NCBI RefSeq assembly: GCF_900187025.1 | Contig: NZ_LT906478.1 | Span: forward strand, 2,216,001 to 2,280,000 | Reading direction: 5' to 3' | Length of the DNA stretch: 64,000 bases | From: Listeria ivanovii subsp. ivanovii | Lineage (GTDB): Bacteria; Bacillota; Bacilli; Lactobacillales; Listeriaceae | Part shown: piece after piece, positions 34,603 through 42,932 of the stretch | How the letters are laid out: the number at the start of each line of letters is the position of its first letter | Numbering within the stretch: position 1 is the first letter of the stretch | The notes under the pieces: generated by a model | What the model was told of the DNA's origin: nothing | Seen by the model: the letters and a program-made list of their open reading frames with translations, nothing else | Database searches by the model: none | Made by a program: the position numbers and the translations under genes

Positions 34603-34657
34603 GTTTCGCTCGTCACCTCAATTTATGATACAATAACTAGCACGAGGTGACTATTTC

Positions 34658-35299
34658 ATGAAGAAAGCAATTTGGACTTGCCGAGCTTTTTTAGTCGGTT
34701 ATTTTCTTATTCTGTATTTTACAGCAGATACTTATACCTTTTTGATTTTAAACGTCGGGCTTGCTTACATCCCTTTCGAAATAGCTGTGTTTCTTACTAA
34801 AAAACCTCGCGTTTGGTGGATTTTCTGGCCACTAGCTCTCGTTTGGTTAGTATTTTTCCCAAATTCTCCATATCTGTTAACTGATTTACTTCATTTACAG
34901 CGTTTAGAAATTTATGGTGCGGAAGGAATTTTATCCACTGCTCCGTGGCTATGGCGACATTTCACTTATATTATCGTTGGGGTCTTCTTTGGATTATTTA
35001 TTGGATTTTGGTCTTTTGCCAAAATGCTTGCAGAAATCAGAAAACGATTCAACTGGACTAGCAAACTTAGCTATCAACTGCTTTTAACAGGGTTAATTCT
35101 ATTATCTAGTTATGCTATTTACATCGGTCGGTTTTCACGCTTACATTCTATCCACTTACTGACACAGCCAATTGAATCGCTACAAGTTATGTTTGGCGTT
35201 TTCCACTGGCCATTCTGGAACTTTGTATTCTATTTCTCGATTATCCAATATGTTATTTACACGCTATTTAGTAAGTTTTCTAGCTCACTAAAAAATTAA
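34658..35299 (+). CDS. DUF1361 membrane protein
   Basis: A 213-residue protein with six hydrophobic helices and the aromatic-rich DUF1361 signatures WPLALVWLVFFPNSPYLLTDLLHL and SYAIYIGRFSRLHS. Function unknown. Ribosome site CGAGGTGA before the ATG. It follows the YeiH-type gene by 55 bases on the same strand without a clear terminator between them, so the pair may share a transcript. Confidence 0.85.
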   Translation: MKKAIWTCRAFLVGYFLILYFTADTYTFLILNVGLAYIPFEIAVFLTKKPRVWWIFWPLALVWLVFFPNSPYLLTDLLHLQRLEIYGAEGILSTAPWLWRHFTYIIVGVFFGLFIGFWSFAKMLAEIRKRFNWTSKLSYQLLLTGLILLSSYAIYIGRFSRLHSIHLLTQPIESLQVMFGVFHWPFWNFVFYFSIIQYVIYTLFSKFSSSLKN

Positions 35300-35349
35300 A
35301 AACGTTTGTATTGTAGGAAAATTTCTTTTCTTAAATACAAACGTTTTTT
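35297..35349. terminator. Bidirectional terminator overlapping a stop codon
   Basis: AAAAACGTTTGTATT pairs with AATACAAACGTTTTT. The right arm's T-run contains the stop codon of the convergent MazG-like gene (35348-35350). Confidence 0.9.
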
Positions 35350-35665
35350 AATCGATTTGAAGTTTACTACGCTCAGCTGAAAAGCCTTGTGGGTAGCGTC
35401 GTTTCAGTTTTTCAATATTTAGTTCTGCGACTGTTTCCATACTAATATCTGCCCATTTAGCAATTTGTGATACATACCAAAGTACATCGCCGAGCTCTTT
35501 GGTTAAGGCTTCTTTGTTTAAATCATGTCCGTGAAAAGCATATTTTTTAATCAAATCGGCAACTTCACCGGCCTCACCTGTAATTCCAAGTCCGTAGTTT
35601 GTCAGTGCCTGTTCGTGTGTTGCTGCAGTCCTGTTTGCTAAAATTTGATACTCTTTAAAATCCAT
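35348..35665 (-). CDS. MazG-like nucleotide pyrophosphohydrolase
   Basis: A 105-residue all-alpha NTP pyrophosphatase-like protein. Metal-binding motif: ITGEAGEVADLI (ExxE) and KELGDVLWYVSQIA (ExxD). Such short MazG domains hydrolyse nucleoside triphosphates to monophosphates, probably removing aberrant nucleotides. I start at the ATG at 35665 behind AAGGAGG; an upstream ATG six codons earlier has no good site. Monocistronic. Confidence 0.88.
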   Translation of the reverse strand: MDFKEYQILANRTAATHEQALTNYGLGITGEAGEVADLIKKYAFHGHDLNKEALTKELGDVLWYVSQIAKWADISMETVAELNIEKLKRRYPQGFSAERSKLQID

Positions 35666-35863
35666 ATGTTTTCCTCCTTGCATTTCTTCCTTTCTTACTA
35701 TAACAGATAAATTTTTTCGTTTGCAGTCTTGACTATTTCCTATTTATGCGAACCTATGCTCTATCAGTAGCTTTCATCTTTAAAATTTTTTTATCTTTTA
35801 AGCCTTATTTTTTTGAGTTAATTCCTTTATAATAGAAATAAGATTTCTGAAAGGAGTTTATAT

Positions 35864-36040
35864 ATGAAAATAGCTGGCTTAGTAATACTTCTTGTTGGTT
35901 TAATTGGCTTTGGTTTTTCTTTTAGCATCACTGGACTTATCGGTTTTGGTATTTGTATTATTTCCCTTATTTTAGTAATTGCAGGGATTTTTACCATGAT
36001 TCGCTCAAAAAAACGCCGGAAACGTTCTTATTCTTATTAA
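35864..36040 (+). CDS. Small 58-residue membrane protein
   Basis: Short protein with two glycine-rich hydrophobic helices (GLVILLVGLIGFGFSF; IGFGICIISLILVIAGIF) and a strongly basic tail (RSKKRRKRSYSY). Ribosome site GAAAGGAG seven bases before the ATG and a TATAAT-type -10 at about 35829. A terminator follows. Function unknown; initiation signals and composition make it a credible gene. Confidence 0.8.
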   Translation: MKIAGLVILLVGLIGFGFSFSITGLIGFGICIISLILVIAGIFTMIRSKKRRKRSYSY

Positions 36041-36045
36041 ATAAA

Positions 36046-36081
36046 CAAGCTGCTTTATCTATTTGGTAAAGTAGCTTTATT
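36046..36081. terminator. Bidirectional terminator
   Basis: AAGCTGCTTTA pairs with TAAAGTAGCTT (one G-T), with A- and T-rich flanks, between the 58-codon gene and the second MazG-like gene. Confidence 0.8.
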
Positions 36082-36084
36082 TTG

Positions 36085-36381
36085 TTACTTCGACCAAGTT
36101 CGCGTCCGATTTTCTGCTAATTTCAATCGGATAACTTCTTCGGCATCCTCACCTAAACTCTCGACAATTTGCAAAGCATAAATCATCACATCTGCTACTT
36201 CTTTTAGCATTTCTTCTCGATTTTCTTTCACAGCTTCTTCATCAGTTTTCCATTGAAAGCATTCTAGTAATTCCGCTGCCTCTAATGATAATGATAGCGC
36301 CAGGTCCTTTGGATGGTTGTATTGATCTAACCAGTCACGTTCTTTTAGGAAAGTAGTAATTTCATTTTGTAATTCCTTCAA
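36085..36381 (-). CDS. MazG-like / dCTP pyrophosphatase-type protein, TTG start
   Basis: A 98-residue all-alpha NTP-pyrophosphatase of the RS21-C6/MazG-like group: DWLDQYNHPKDLALSLSLEAAELLECFQW supplies the ExxE and EVADVMIYALQI the ExxD. The only start with a proper ribosome site (AAAGGAG, 12 bases upstream) is TTG at 36381; the frame extends upstream into Cys-rich nonsense. This is the second MazG-like enzyme within 1 kb, both beside the ribonucleotide reductase operon; nucleotide sanitation is the shared theme. Confidence 0.85.
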   Translation of the reverse strand: MKELQNEITTFLKERDWLDQYNHPKDLALSLSLEAAELLECFQWKTDEEAVKENREEMLKEVADVMIYALQIVESLGEDAEEVIRLKLAENRTRTWSK

Positions 36382-36443
36382 AATTCCAGCTCCTTTTGTA
36401 AAACGGCATTGTGAACAATTGCGCAAAAAAGCATAAAAATAAG

Positions 36444-36468
36444 CAAAAAGCCCCTTTAGAAGGAACCT
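36444..36468 (-). terminator. Terminator of the nrd operon
   Basis: Minus strand GGTTCCTT pairs with AAGGGGCT (G-T pairs included) around a three-base loop, followed by four Ts, just after the thioredoxin stop. Confidence 0.65.
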
Positions 36469-36481
36469 GTCACTTATTCGA

Positions 36482-36808
36482 TTATGCGTTTAAAGAAATA
36501 GCTTCTTCAATTTTATTAGGAGGAATAAAGCCATTTAAACGGTGGATTTCTTCGCCGCCTTTGTATAATACAAGCGTAGGTGTTTGTTGTACATCTCGAT
36601 CAAAAAAGAAGTTTTCACCCATTTCTTCCAATTTTACTTTTAATACTTTCACTTTCTTTGCGATTTCTGAGTTTTTGAATTCAGCAAATGAAAGATCAAG
36701 CATTTTACAGTTAGGACAGTTGTCTTTCCAGTAGTCCACATATACTAATTCATCCCCACTAATATGAGCTGCAAACTCTTCTGGTGATTTGATTTCAATA
36801 CTTGTCAT
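36482..36808 (-). CDS. Thioredoxin-like protein of the nrd operon
   Basis: A 108-residue thioredoxin-fold protein with active site KDNCPNCKMLD in place of the classical WCGPC, and the cis-proline segment VQQTPTLVLYKGGEEI. It probably reduces the C-terminal cysteine pair of the reductase large subunit. The start at 36808 overlaps the flavodoxin stop by four bases (ATGA) and has AAGGAG upstream. Last gene of the nrd operon. Confidence 0.88.
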   Translation of the reverse strand: MTSIEIKSPEEFAAHISGDELVYVDYWKDNCPNCKMLDLSFAEFKNSEIAKKVKVLKVKLEEMGENFFFDRDVQQTPTLVLYKGGEEIHRLNGFIPPNKIEEAISLNA

Positions 36809-37242
36809 TTCATTCCACTCCTTAGTGTTAAAATTTCTTTGACCCAATGATTGATAGCCACTCTGTCTTGTTCTGTATGTGGCATCTGTTCTACTTTTAA
36901 AGTTGGGTAGCTTGTTCCAAAATAAGTTGCCATTCGGTCGACAGCACCACAATAAAATTCCATACCCCATTGTGTTTCCCCAGTACCAAAAATGGCTATA
37001 TTCTTGGGTTTAACGGCAAGTTCCGCGATAAAATCTTTCATATCTGGCGGTGTTCTTCCGTAATCGACTGTCCATGCCCCTAACATGTACAAATCAAAAT
37101 CCTCATCAAGTGGATACTCAGCCATCGGGGATACGCGGAAAGACACAACATCATGCCCCTCACTCACTAAAATCCCTTCAATTTCATCGGCTACCATTTT
37201 CGTATTACCACTTAGAGAATCATAGGCTAACAAAATTCTCAT
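36805..37242 (-). CDS. Flavodoxin (NrdI-like role) in the nrd operon
   Basis: A 145-residue flavodoxin. FMN phosphate loop YDSLSGNTKMVA at the N-terminus, GAWTVDYGRTPPDM and FGTGETQWGMEFYCGAVD around the isoalloxazine. Its start overlaps the nrdB stop by four bases (ATGA). In this setting a flavodoxin may assemble or maintain the metal/tyrosyl cofactor of NrdB, as NrdI does, or donate electrons; sequence alone does not decide. Confidence 0.88.
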   Translation of the reverse strand: MRILLAYDSLSGNTKMVADEIEGILVSEGHDVVSFRVSPMAEYPLDEDFDLYMLGAWTVDYGRTPPDMKDFIAELAVKPKNIAIFGTGETQWGMEFYCGAVDRMATYFGTSYPTLKVEQMPHTEQDRVAINHWVKEILTLRSGMK

Positions 37243-38288
37243 AAATCGTCGAATCCGTTATCCATATTCGTTTTTTTATAACTTGAATTGCGCATTTCGA
37301 AAAAGTCGGTTTTTGTTTCTGTAAAATTATCTGCATAAGCTTTAATCCATGTCATTGTATTTTCGCTATGTCCTGGATAAAGTTCTGGAATACCAAGCAT
37401 ACCTAGCATTTTATTGGCACGATATTTGACGTAATCTACCATTTCCTCCACATCGATACCTTCAATACCTTGCATGACTTCTTCTGACCATTCTGTTTCA
37501 AGTTCTACTGCATGGCGGAAAGCTTCGTGTGTATATTCCACTAGTTCATCTGTTTGTAATTCTGGGTTTTCACCAAGGATCGCCCGAATAACTTCGGAGA
37601 TAAACTTAGAATGTGCTAATTCATCACGATTAATAAAGCTAATAATTTTTCCTGTTCCAGTCATTTTATTTTGACGAACAAGATTGTAGAAGTAAGCAAA
37701 ACCACTATAGAAATTAATTCCTTCTAAAATAGATGATTGAATTAAAGCTTTTACTAACGTTTCTCCTGTTTTATTATTCATGAAATCATCGTACGCTTCC
37801 ATGATTGGCTCGTTACGTTTAATGATTGTTGGATGCGTTCTAGCTAGTTCAAACACACGATTTTGCTCTTGCAGATTAGTGATAGAAGCAAGTACATAAG
37901 AATAACTTTCATTATGAATGACTTCTTGTTGTGCAATAATCGCTGCATTCGCATGGACAGCTGGATCTGTAATGTACTCCGCAATATTATAAATAAAACG
38001 AGTTTGCGGAGAATCAAGTGTCGCTAGTAAGCCAATAATCGCATCGAAGGCATATTTTTCTTGTTCTGAAAGTGCAGGATATTGTTTCGCATCACTTTTC
38101 ATATCTACTTCATCTGGAATCCAGTAATTAGTAGAAAGTTCTTTATAAGCTCGGTAGAAAGATGGATACGGTATATCATTCCAATTAAGAATGCCGCTAG
38201 TTTCTCCGTTTATGATTGAAGTAGAACGGTTTGGAAATAACGGTTCTAATATTTTAATACGTGTTAGTTGTTCTTTTTGGTCAGCCAT
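37239..38288 (-). CDS. nrdB: Ribonucleotide reductase small subunit
   Basis: The 349-residue radical-generating subunit. Metal ligands Asp92, Glu122, His125, Glu189, Glu223 and His226 are present, as is radical Tyr129 in EVIHNESYSYVL. The helix motif EGINFYSGFAYF and RDELAHSKF are typical. Together with the large subunit it makes deoxyribonucleotides aerobically. It follows nrdA by about 50 bases; the iron or manganese nature of the cofactor is not readable from sequence. Confidence 0.95.
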   Translation of the reverse strand: MADQKEQLTRIKILEPLFPNRSTSIINGETSGILNWNDIPYPSFYRAYKELSTNYWIPDEVDMKSDAKQYPALSEQEKYAFDAIIGLLATLDSPQTRFIYNIAEYITDPAVHANAAIIAQQEVIHNESYSYVLASITNLQEQNRVFELARTHPTIIKRNEPIMEAYDDFMNNKTGETLVKALIQSSILEGINFYSGFAYFYNLVRQNKMTGTGKIISFINRDELAHSKFISEVIRAILGENPELQTDELVEYTHEAFRHAVELETEWSEEVMQGIEGIDVEEMVDYVKYRANKMLGMLGIPELYPGHSENTMTWIKAYADNFTETKTDFFEMRNSSYKKTNMDNGFDDL

Positions 38289-38341
38289 CTAGGCAAGCCC
38301 TCCCTTTTGTTTAGTTTCAATTGATAGTTTTTAGAGATTTA

Positions 38342-40615
38342 TCAGCTTGAGCACCATTCGCACTCTTCCACATCAATATCATTAGAACGAACATAGTACG
38401 TAGTTTTTAAGCCTTCGTTCCATGCAGTCATGTGAAGTTCAAGTAATTTACTTGCTTTGATACCACTTGGCACATAGAAGTTAAAACTAAGTGATTGATC
38501 GACGTGACGTTGACGACGCCCATTTTGACGAACACTTGCGAATTGGTCCACTTTGTATGCACCTTTTTCATAGTATGGGTAAGTGCTTAGATTCAAGTCT
38601 GGTGCAATAACTGGACGACGATAATCTTTTTTCTCTTCATAATAAAATGCACTGTAAATTGGGTCAATCGATGCAGTAGAACCAGCGATTTGCGCAGTAC
38701 TCATATTCGGCGCTACAGCAACAAGGTACGCATTACGTAATCCTTTTTCCGCTACTTCTTTTGCAAGCTCTTGCCATTCAGGTGAATTGTAGTTGCGACG
38801 AGCAAAGTATTCTCCTGTATTCCAGTCACTTCCTTTGAATACTTTATAAGCACCTTTTTCTTGTGCTAATTTTGTACTAGCGCGAATAGCTAGGTAGTTG
38901 ATTTGTTCATATAATTCATCGGCATATTTTTCTGCTTCTTCTGAGTCCCAAGCGATGTTTTTAAGTGCTAACAGATGATGCCATCCAAAAGTCCCAAGTC
39001 CAATGGAGCGGTATTTTTGGTTGGTAATGGTTGCTTGTGGTACTGGTAATTCATTTAAGTCAATCACATTATCTAACATTCGAACTTCTACTTCGATTAA
39101 ACGTTCTAGCGTTCCTTCTTCCGCAACAACGGCACGACCTAAGTTAACAGAAGATAAATTACATACAACGAAATCTCCAGCTTGTTTCGTAATAACGATT
39201 TGATCTCCAGAAATAATTTCTTGGATCATTTTTGTTGGACTCATATTTTGCATGATTTCCGTACATAAGTTACTAGAATATACCATTCCTTCGTGTTTGT
39301 TTGGATTCATCCTGTTGACTTCATCACGATAGAACATGAATGGGTTTCCTGTTTCTAGTTGGCTCATCATCACACGTTTCATGATATCAATTGCTTTGAC
39401 AATTTTTTTGCTGATTGTTTCGTCAGCTACTAGTTCGTCATATTTTTCGCGGAAAGTACCTTCTCCTTTTGATTCATCGTAGAAGTCTTGCAAGTACCAG
39501 CCTTTTTTCGCTTTTACTTCATGTGGATCGAATAAATACCATTCACCACGACGTTCTACTGCCTCCATGAAAATATCTGGAATACAAACGGCAGTAAATA
39601 CATCATGTGCGCGTAAACGTTGATCTCCATTATTCAAACGTAAATCTAAAAACGACTCGATATCTTTATGGAATACGTCTAGATATACAGCAATCGCACC
39701 TTTACGTTGACCTAATTGATCGACACTAACCGCAGTATTATTTAATTGCTTAATCCAAGGAATAACACCACCACTTGCACCTTTTACCCCGCGGATAGCA
39801 GCGCCGGTTGAACGAACATAACCAAGATATGCGCCAACCCCACCGCCATGCTTAGACACTCTAGCAACGTCTGTATTGCTATCATAAATACCTTGTAAGC
39901 TATCATCTACTGTATCAATGAAGCAACTAGATAATTGTCCACCAACTTTTCCTGCATTTGCAAGTGTTGGAGTAGCCACTGTCATATAAAGATTGCTTAA
40001 AGCCCAGTATGCTTCTCCAACTAAGTTCATCCGTTTTTCTTTTGGTTCGTTTTGCATTAAGTAAAGTGCAATAGTTAGCCAACGTTCTTGTGGCAATTCA
40101 TAGACATTACGTTCAGAATCAGTTGCTAAATAACGAGTAGCTAACAAATATAAACCATTGTAAGTAAATAATTTATCTTTTTCAGGATCAATTAATTTTC
40201 CTGCGTCAATTAGTTCTTCTTTAGAATAATTTTTTAAGATGTTTCCGGAATAAATGCCACGTTCGCCTAGGCTTTCTTGAAGTCCCACATAAGAACCATA
40301 CTTGTCATCATCATTGTAAAAGCGGTTTTTACTTGCTTTTTTATATAATTTATTTAAATAAAGGCGTGCTGCAAAATGTTCCCATTCAGGGATATGAATG
40401 TCCGTACGTGCTTCGGCTTCCCGAATCAAGTAATCTACTAATTCATCTGCTGGATAATCTTCCTTTTTCTCTACAAAATTAAAAACCTTACGTTTGTAGT
40501 CTTCTAAGTCGAGTTTTGGAAATTCTTCATGGATTTTCTCTAAATATCCGTCCAATCGACTCTTATCAAAAGGTAGCTTTCTGTTTCCCCCGTCTTTTAC
40601 TATGTAAGTTGTCAT
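38342..40615 (-). CDS. nrdA: Class Ia ribonucleotide reductase large subunit
   Basis: Catalytic subunit of about 757 residues. An N-terminal ATP-cone (IVKDGGNRKLPFDKSRLDGYLEKI to about residue 95) indicates allosteric activity control and class Ia. Using numbering from an ATG six codons upstream, active-site cysteines are Cys237 (GGQLSSCFID), Cys457 (SSNLCTEI) and Cys491 (VVCNLSSVNL); the radical relay is the YY of TTYYVRS and the C-terminal redox pair is ECEWC. I use the ATG at 40615 with GGGG seven bases upstream; the earlier ATG directly abuts AAAAAAGG, leaving no spacing. Controlled by a double NrdR box. Confidence 0.95.
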   Translation of the reverse strand: MTTYIVKDGGNRKLPFDKSRLDGYLEKIHEEFPKLDLEDYKRKVFNFVEKKEDYPADELVDYLIREAEARTDIHIPEWEHFAARLYLNKLYKKASKNRFYNDDDKYGSYVGLQESLGERGIYSGNILKNYSKEELIDAGKLIDPEKDKLFTYNGLYLLATRYLATDSERNVYELPQERWLTIALYLMQNEPKEKRMNLVGEAYWALSNLYMTVATPTLANAGKVGGQLSSCFIDTVDDSLQGIYDSNTDVARVSKHGGGVGAYLGYVRSTGAAIRGVKGASGGVIPWIKQLNNTAVSVDQLGQRKGAIAVYLDVFHKDIESFLDLRLNNGDQRLRAHDVFTAVCIPDIFMEAVERRGEWYLFDPHEVKAKKGWYLQDFYDESKGEGTFREKYDELVADETISKKIVKAIDIMKRVMMSQLETGNPFMFYRDEVNRMNPNKHEGMVYSSNLCTEIMQNMSPTKMIQEIISGDQIVITKQAGDFVVCNLSSVNLGRAVVAEEGTLERLIEVEVRMLDNVIDLNELPVPQATITNQKYRSIGLGTFGWHHLLALKNIAWDSEEAEKYADELYEQINYLAIRASTKLAQEKGAYKVFKGSDWNTGEYFARRNYNSPEWQELAKEVAEKGLRNAYLVAVAPNMSTAQIAGSTASIDPIYSAFYYEEKKDYRRPVIAPDLNLSTYPYYEKGAYKVDQFASVRQNGRRQRHVDQSLSFNFYVPSGIKASKLLELHMTAWNEGLKTTYYVRSNDIDVEECEWCSS

Positions 40616-40790
40616 TTGCAATCCCCATTTCATCCTTTTTTCCTCGTTGTAAAAATATCTGATTCATTTGTGCGCTTTTACTCGTCAAGTGAATAATTAT
40701 GTCCATCCATGGAGCAAAAAAATTAACTTTTAAAGGAGCAAATTCCCCTCAATAAAAGTTAAAAGGCGATGAAGCAATATTTCGCTTTCG

Positions 40791-40838
40791 ATACTATATA
40801 TAGTATAACTTTTTCATTGTGAATGCAAGATATAGTGC
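40791..40838 (-). promoter_or_regulatory. nrdA promoter with paired NrdR boxes
   Basis: Box 1 ATACTATATATAGTAT (40791-40806, 14 of 16 to the NrdR consensus) and box 2 ATGCAAGATATAGTGC (40823-40838, 12 of 16) start 32 bases apart, about three helical turns, the normal NrdR spacing. Minus-strand -35 TTGCAT (40823-40828) lies in box 2; with a 17-base spacer the -10 falls in box 1. NrdR with dATP bound should block this promoter. Confidence 0.88.
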
Positions 40839-41161
40839 TTTTTCTTTTTAATAGAAATCTTCAAAACTACGATAAAGACAGGGTTTTTAGCTTAAAAAAA
40901 TTTTTTCTAGGTTATTATATGTGCTTTACCACACAAATCATTCTGGCTAATACCACTACTTATTGTGTCTGTTTTTTCTCTTGTCATCTACATTTAGTAA
41001 CCCGAAAATCTAATTTTCCGTCTTCACAAACTCCTTTCATTCATTCTGACAAAATTGTAAGGTTCCAAGGTGATTTTGTTAGTTAACGAATAGGATAAAT
41101 TGGTCTTTTCATTGTAAACTTAATGTAATAAATCAAAACTGTTTAGGAAGGATGAAGAAGA
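40839..41161. other. Intergenic region between divergent nrdA and yxeA-like gene
   Basis: About 320 AT-rich bases. Frames here have no ribosome site. The stretch just before 41162 must carry the promoter of the YxeA-like gene; ATTGTAAACTTAATGTAATAAATC lacks a clean -35/-10 pair. Nothing else recognised. Confidence 0.4.
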
Positions 41162-41503
41162 ATGTTTACAAAAAAGAGAGTATTAATAATGTTAGCCACA
41201 GTTCTTCTCGCTGTCTGTGCTATTTGGGAGTACGCGATACCAACTGATGCAGCTGTTAAGTCCTATTACCTTAAAGTTGAAGAAGCCGGAAAACCTGTAC
41301 AAAAAAATCAATTTAAAGGTTATGAGTACGTATCGAAAGTATATGATGATAAAGGGAAACAAAAAACGCTTACTTTCTATTCCGAAAAACAATTAACAAA
41401 AGATAATCAATTCAAAATATTAATTGGCGAAAATAAAATGGTTGTTAATTATAAAAAAATTAAAAAGGTTCCTAACAGAATTAAATATTTAGCTGGACAA
41501 TAA
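41162..41503 (+). CDS. YxeA family (DUF1093) secreted protein
   Basis: A 113-residue exported protein: N-terminal signal/anchor helix (VLIMLATVLLAVCAIW) then a small beta domain with YYLKVEEAGKPVQKN and GYEYVSKVYDDKGKQKTLTFYSE, the DUF1093 pattern (an OB-like fold). Function unknown; related genes often occur in several copies and sometimes respond to cell-envelope stress. Ribosome site AGGAAGGATG. Monocistronic. Confidence 0.82.
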   Translation: MFTKKRVLIMLATVLLAVCAIWEYAIPTDAAVKSYYLKVEEAGKPVQKNQFKGYEYVSKVYDDKGKQKTLTFYSEKQLTKDNQFKILIGENKMVVNYKKIKKVPNRIKYLAGQ

Positions 41504-41552
41504 AAACGCCTTGCATGCACCTTTTAAAAAGGTTTTGCAAAGCGTTTTCAAT
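41504..41552 (+). terminator. Terminator of the YxeA-like gene
   Basis: AAACGC-C-TTGCA pairs with TGCAA-A-GCGTTT with one mismatch, followed by TTTC. Probably serves both directions. Confidence 0.75.
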
Positions 41553-41582
41553 TTTATAAGGCGATTCCATTACCTATTTATT

Positions 41583-41768
41583 TCATTCAGATAATTTCTT
41601 TTTCGCGTCGCCAGTTTTATCTTCTACTTCACCTTTAGCTTTTTGAGCTTTACCTTCGACTTGTTTTCCTTTGTCGTCAGTTGCTTTTCCAAACTTATCC
41701 TTAGCGTCACCTACTACTTTGTCTTTCAATCCTTTTGCCTTATCTTTCATGCCCTTATCTTCACTCAT
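41583..41768 (-). CDS. CsbD-like general stress protein
   Basis: A 61-residue, highly charged Lys/Asp/Gly-rich protein with the CsbD repeat (KGLKDKVVGDAKDKFGKATDD). CsbD-like proteins are hydrophilic, probably disordered, and sigma-B controlled in B. subtilis and Listeria; the molecular role is unknown. Strong ribosome site AGGAGGTCAT. Confidence 0.88.
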   Translation of the reverse strand: MSEDKGMKDKAKGLKDKVVGDAKDKFGKATDDKGKQVEGKAQKAKGEVEDKTGDAKKKLSE

Positions 41769-41829
41769 TAATATGACCTCCTAGATTAGAATTAGTTTCT
41801 AATGAAGAATGAATGTCTTCATACTAATG

Positions 41830-41855
41830 TGTTCCACTTTGACATAAAATTAAAC
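41830..41855 (-). promoter_or_regulatory. Possible sigma-B promoter of the CsbD-like gene
   Basis: Minus strand GTTTAA (41850-41855), 14-base spacer, GGAACA (41830-41835). The -35 fits sigma-B; the -10 matches GGGWAT poorly. Suggested mostly by the gene's family. Confidence 0.35.
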
Positions 41856-41862
41856 ATCTTTT

Positions 41863-42912
41863 TTAAATAGAGTGGATAGTTTGGTTCGTTTTGGCTGCTT
41901 GGAAGATTGCTTCAATCAGTTTTAAAACTTGATATACTTCTTCGTTTGAAACGATTGGTTCACTATCATTATTTAGCACATCTACAAAATTGTTATAAAA
42001 ACTAGTGGCTAATTTGCTTGGTGATACAAGTGGTAGAGTCTCCGTTGCTTTTTCGCTTGGTGGTGCCATGGTTTTCGTTAACCCTTGACCAGCTTGAATT
42101 GGCGTTGGTTCCGATAACTTAGCGAGAGCAGTTGGTTTAACAATTTCTCCACTCAAATCCCAATCTTGAATGATTCCTGTTCCTTCCGTACCTTTAACAT
42201 ACCAGCGAGGTAATTTGATGAAGTTGGTTGTCCCTACTTCCACTTGCGCAGTTATCCCATTTTCAAAAGTGATAAAAGAAACAAATCCATCATCTACTTC
42301 ATCCCCGAGCGCAAAACTTAAATTAGCTGAAACAGATTTCACATTGCTATCAATTAAGAATAGCAGTTGATCCAATAAGTGAACGCCCCAATCAAGTACC
42401 ATTCCACCACCATGCGCTTTTAGATGGCGCCAATCGCCTGGAATACCATTTGCTCCGTGTACACGTGATTCAAGATGAAAAATATCCCCAATTGTTTTTT
42501 GCTCCATCATTTCTTTGATAATCAGGAAATCCTCGTCCCAACGTCTATTTTGATGCACCATAAAATGTTTATTTTCTTTTTTAGCAGTATCCATAATAAC
42601 GAGTAAATCTTCACTTGTCATCGTAACTGGTTTCTCACAAACGACGTGTTTTCCAGCTTCTAATGCACGAATCGCCAATTCTTTATGACTATCATTGGGC
42701 GTTGCAATCAGTACTGCATCTACCTCGTCATCTGTTAAAACAGACTCAAAACTCGGGTAAATTTTCAAGCCTTTACCTGATGCTGCAACTCGTTTTTCTT
42801 CTAAAATATCAAATACACCGCGAACTTCTAAATTATCAGCAGCAGAAGCAAGTGTTACGTGATAACTCCCCATCCCGCCGTACCCAATAATCACGATTTG
42901 GTATTTTTTCAT
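41863..42912 (-). CDS. Gfo/Idh/MocA family oxidoreductase
   Basis: A 349-residue NAD(P)-dependent sugar dehydrogenase-like enzyme. Rossmann motif IIGYGGMGSYHV near the N-terminus, the catalytic CEKPVT segment (Lys in EKP) near residue 94, and GGGMVLDWGVHLLDQLLFL holding the active-site Asp/His. Last gene of a five-gene sugar operon that also encodes a second member of the family. Substrate unknown; enzymes of this kind oxidise inositols or the C3 hydroxyl of glycosides. Confidence 0.88.
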   Translation of the reverse strand: MKKYQIVIIGYGGMGSYHVTLASAADNLEVRGVFDILEEKRVAASGKGLKIYPSFESVLTDDEVDAVLIATPNDSHKELAIRALEAGKHVVCEKPVTMTSEDLLVIMDTAKKENKHFMVHQNRRWDEDFLIIKEMMEQKTIGDIFHLESRVHGANGIPGDWRHLKAHGGGMVLDWGVHLLDQLLFLIDSNVKSVSANLSFALGDEVDDGFVSFITFENGITAQVEVGTTNFIKLPRWYVKGTEGTGIIQDWDLSGEIVKPTALAKLSEPTPIQAGQGLTKTMAPPSEKATETLPLVSPSKLATSFYNNFVDVLNNDSEPIVSNEEVYQVLKLIEAIFQAAKTNQTIHSI

Positions 42913-42932
42913 TTCAAGACATCCTTCCTAAA

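Noticed and set aside
40634-40790. Riboswitch (cobalamin or T-box) in the nrdA leader
   Set aside because: No conserved B12-box or T-box sequence is visible; the NrdR boxes account for control.
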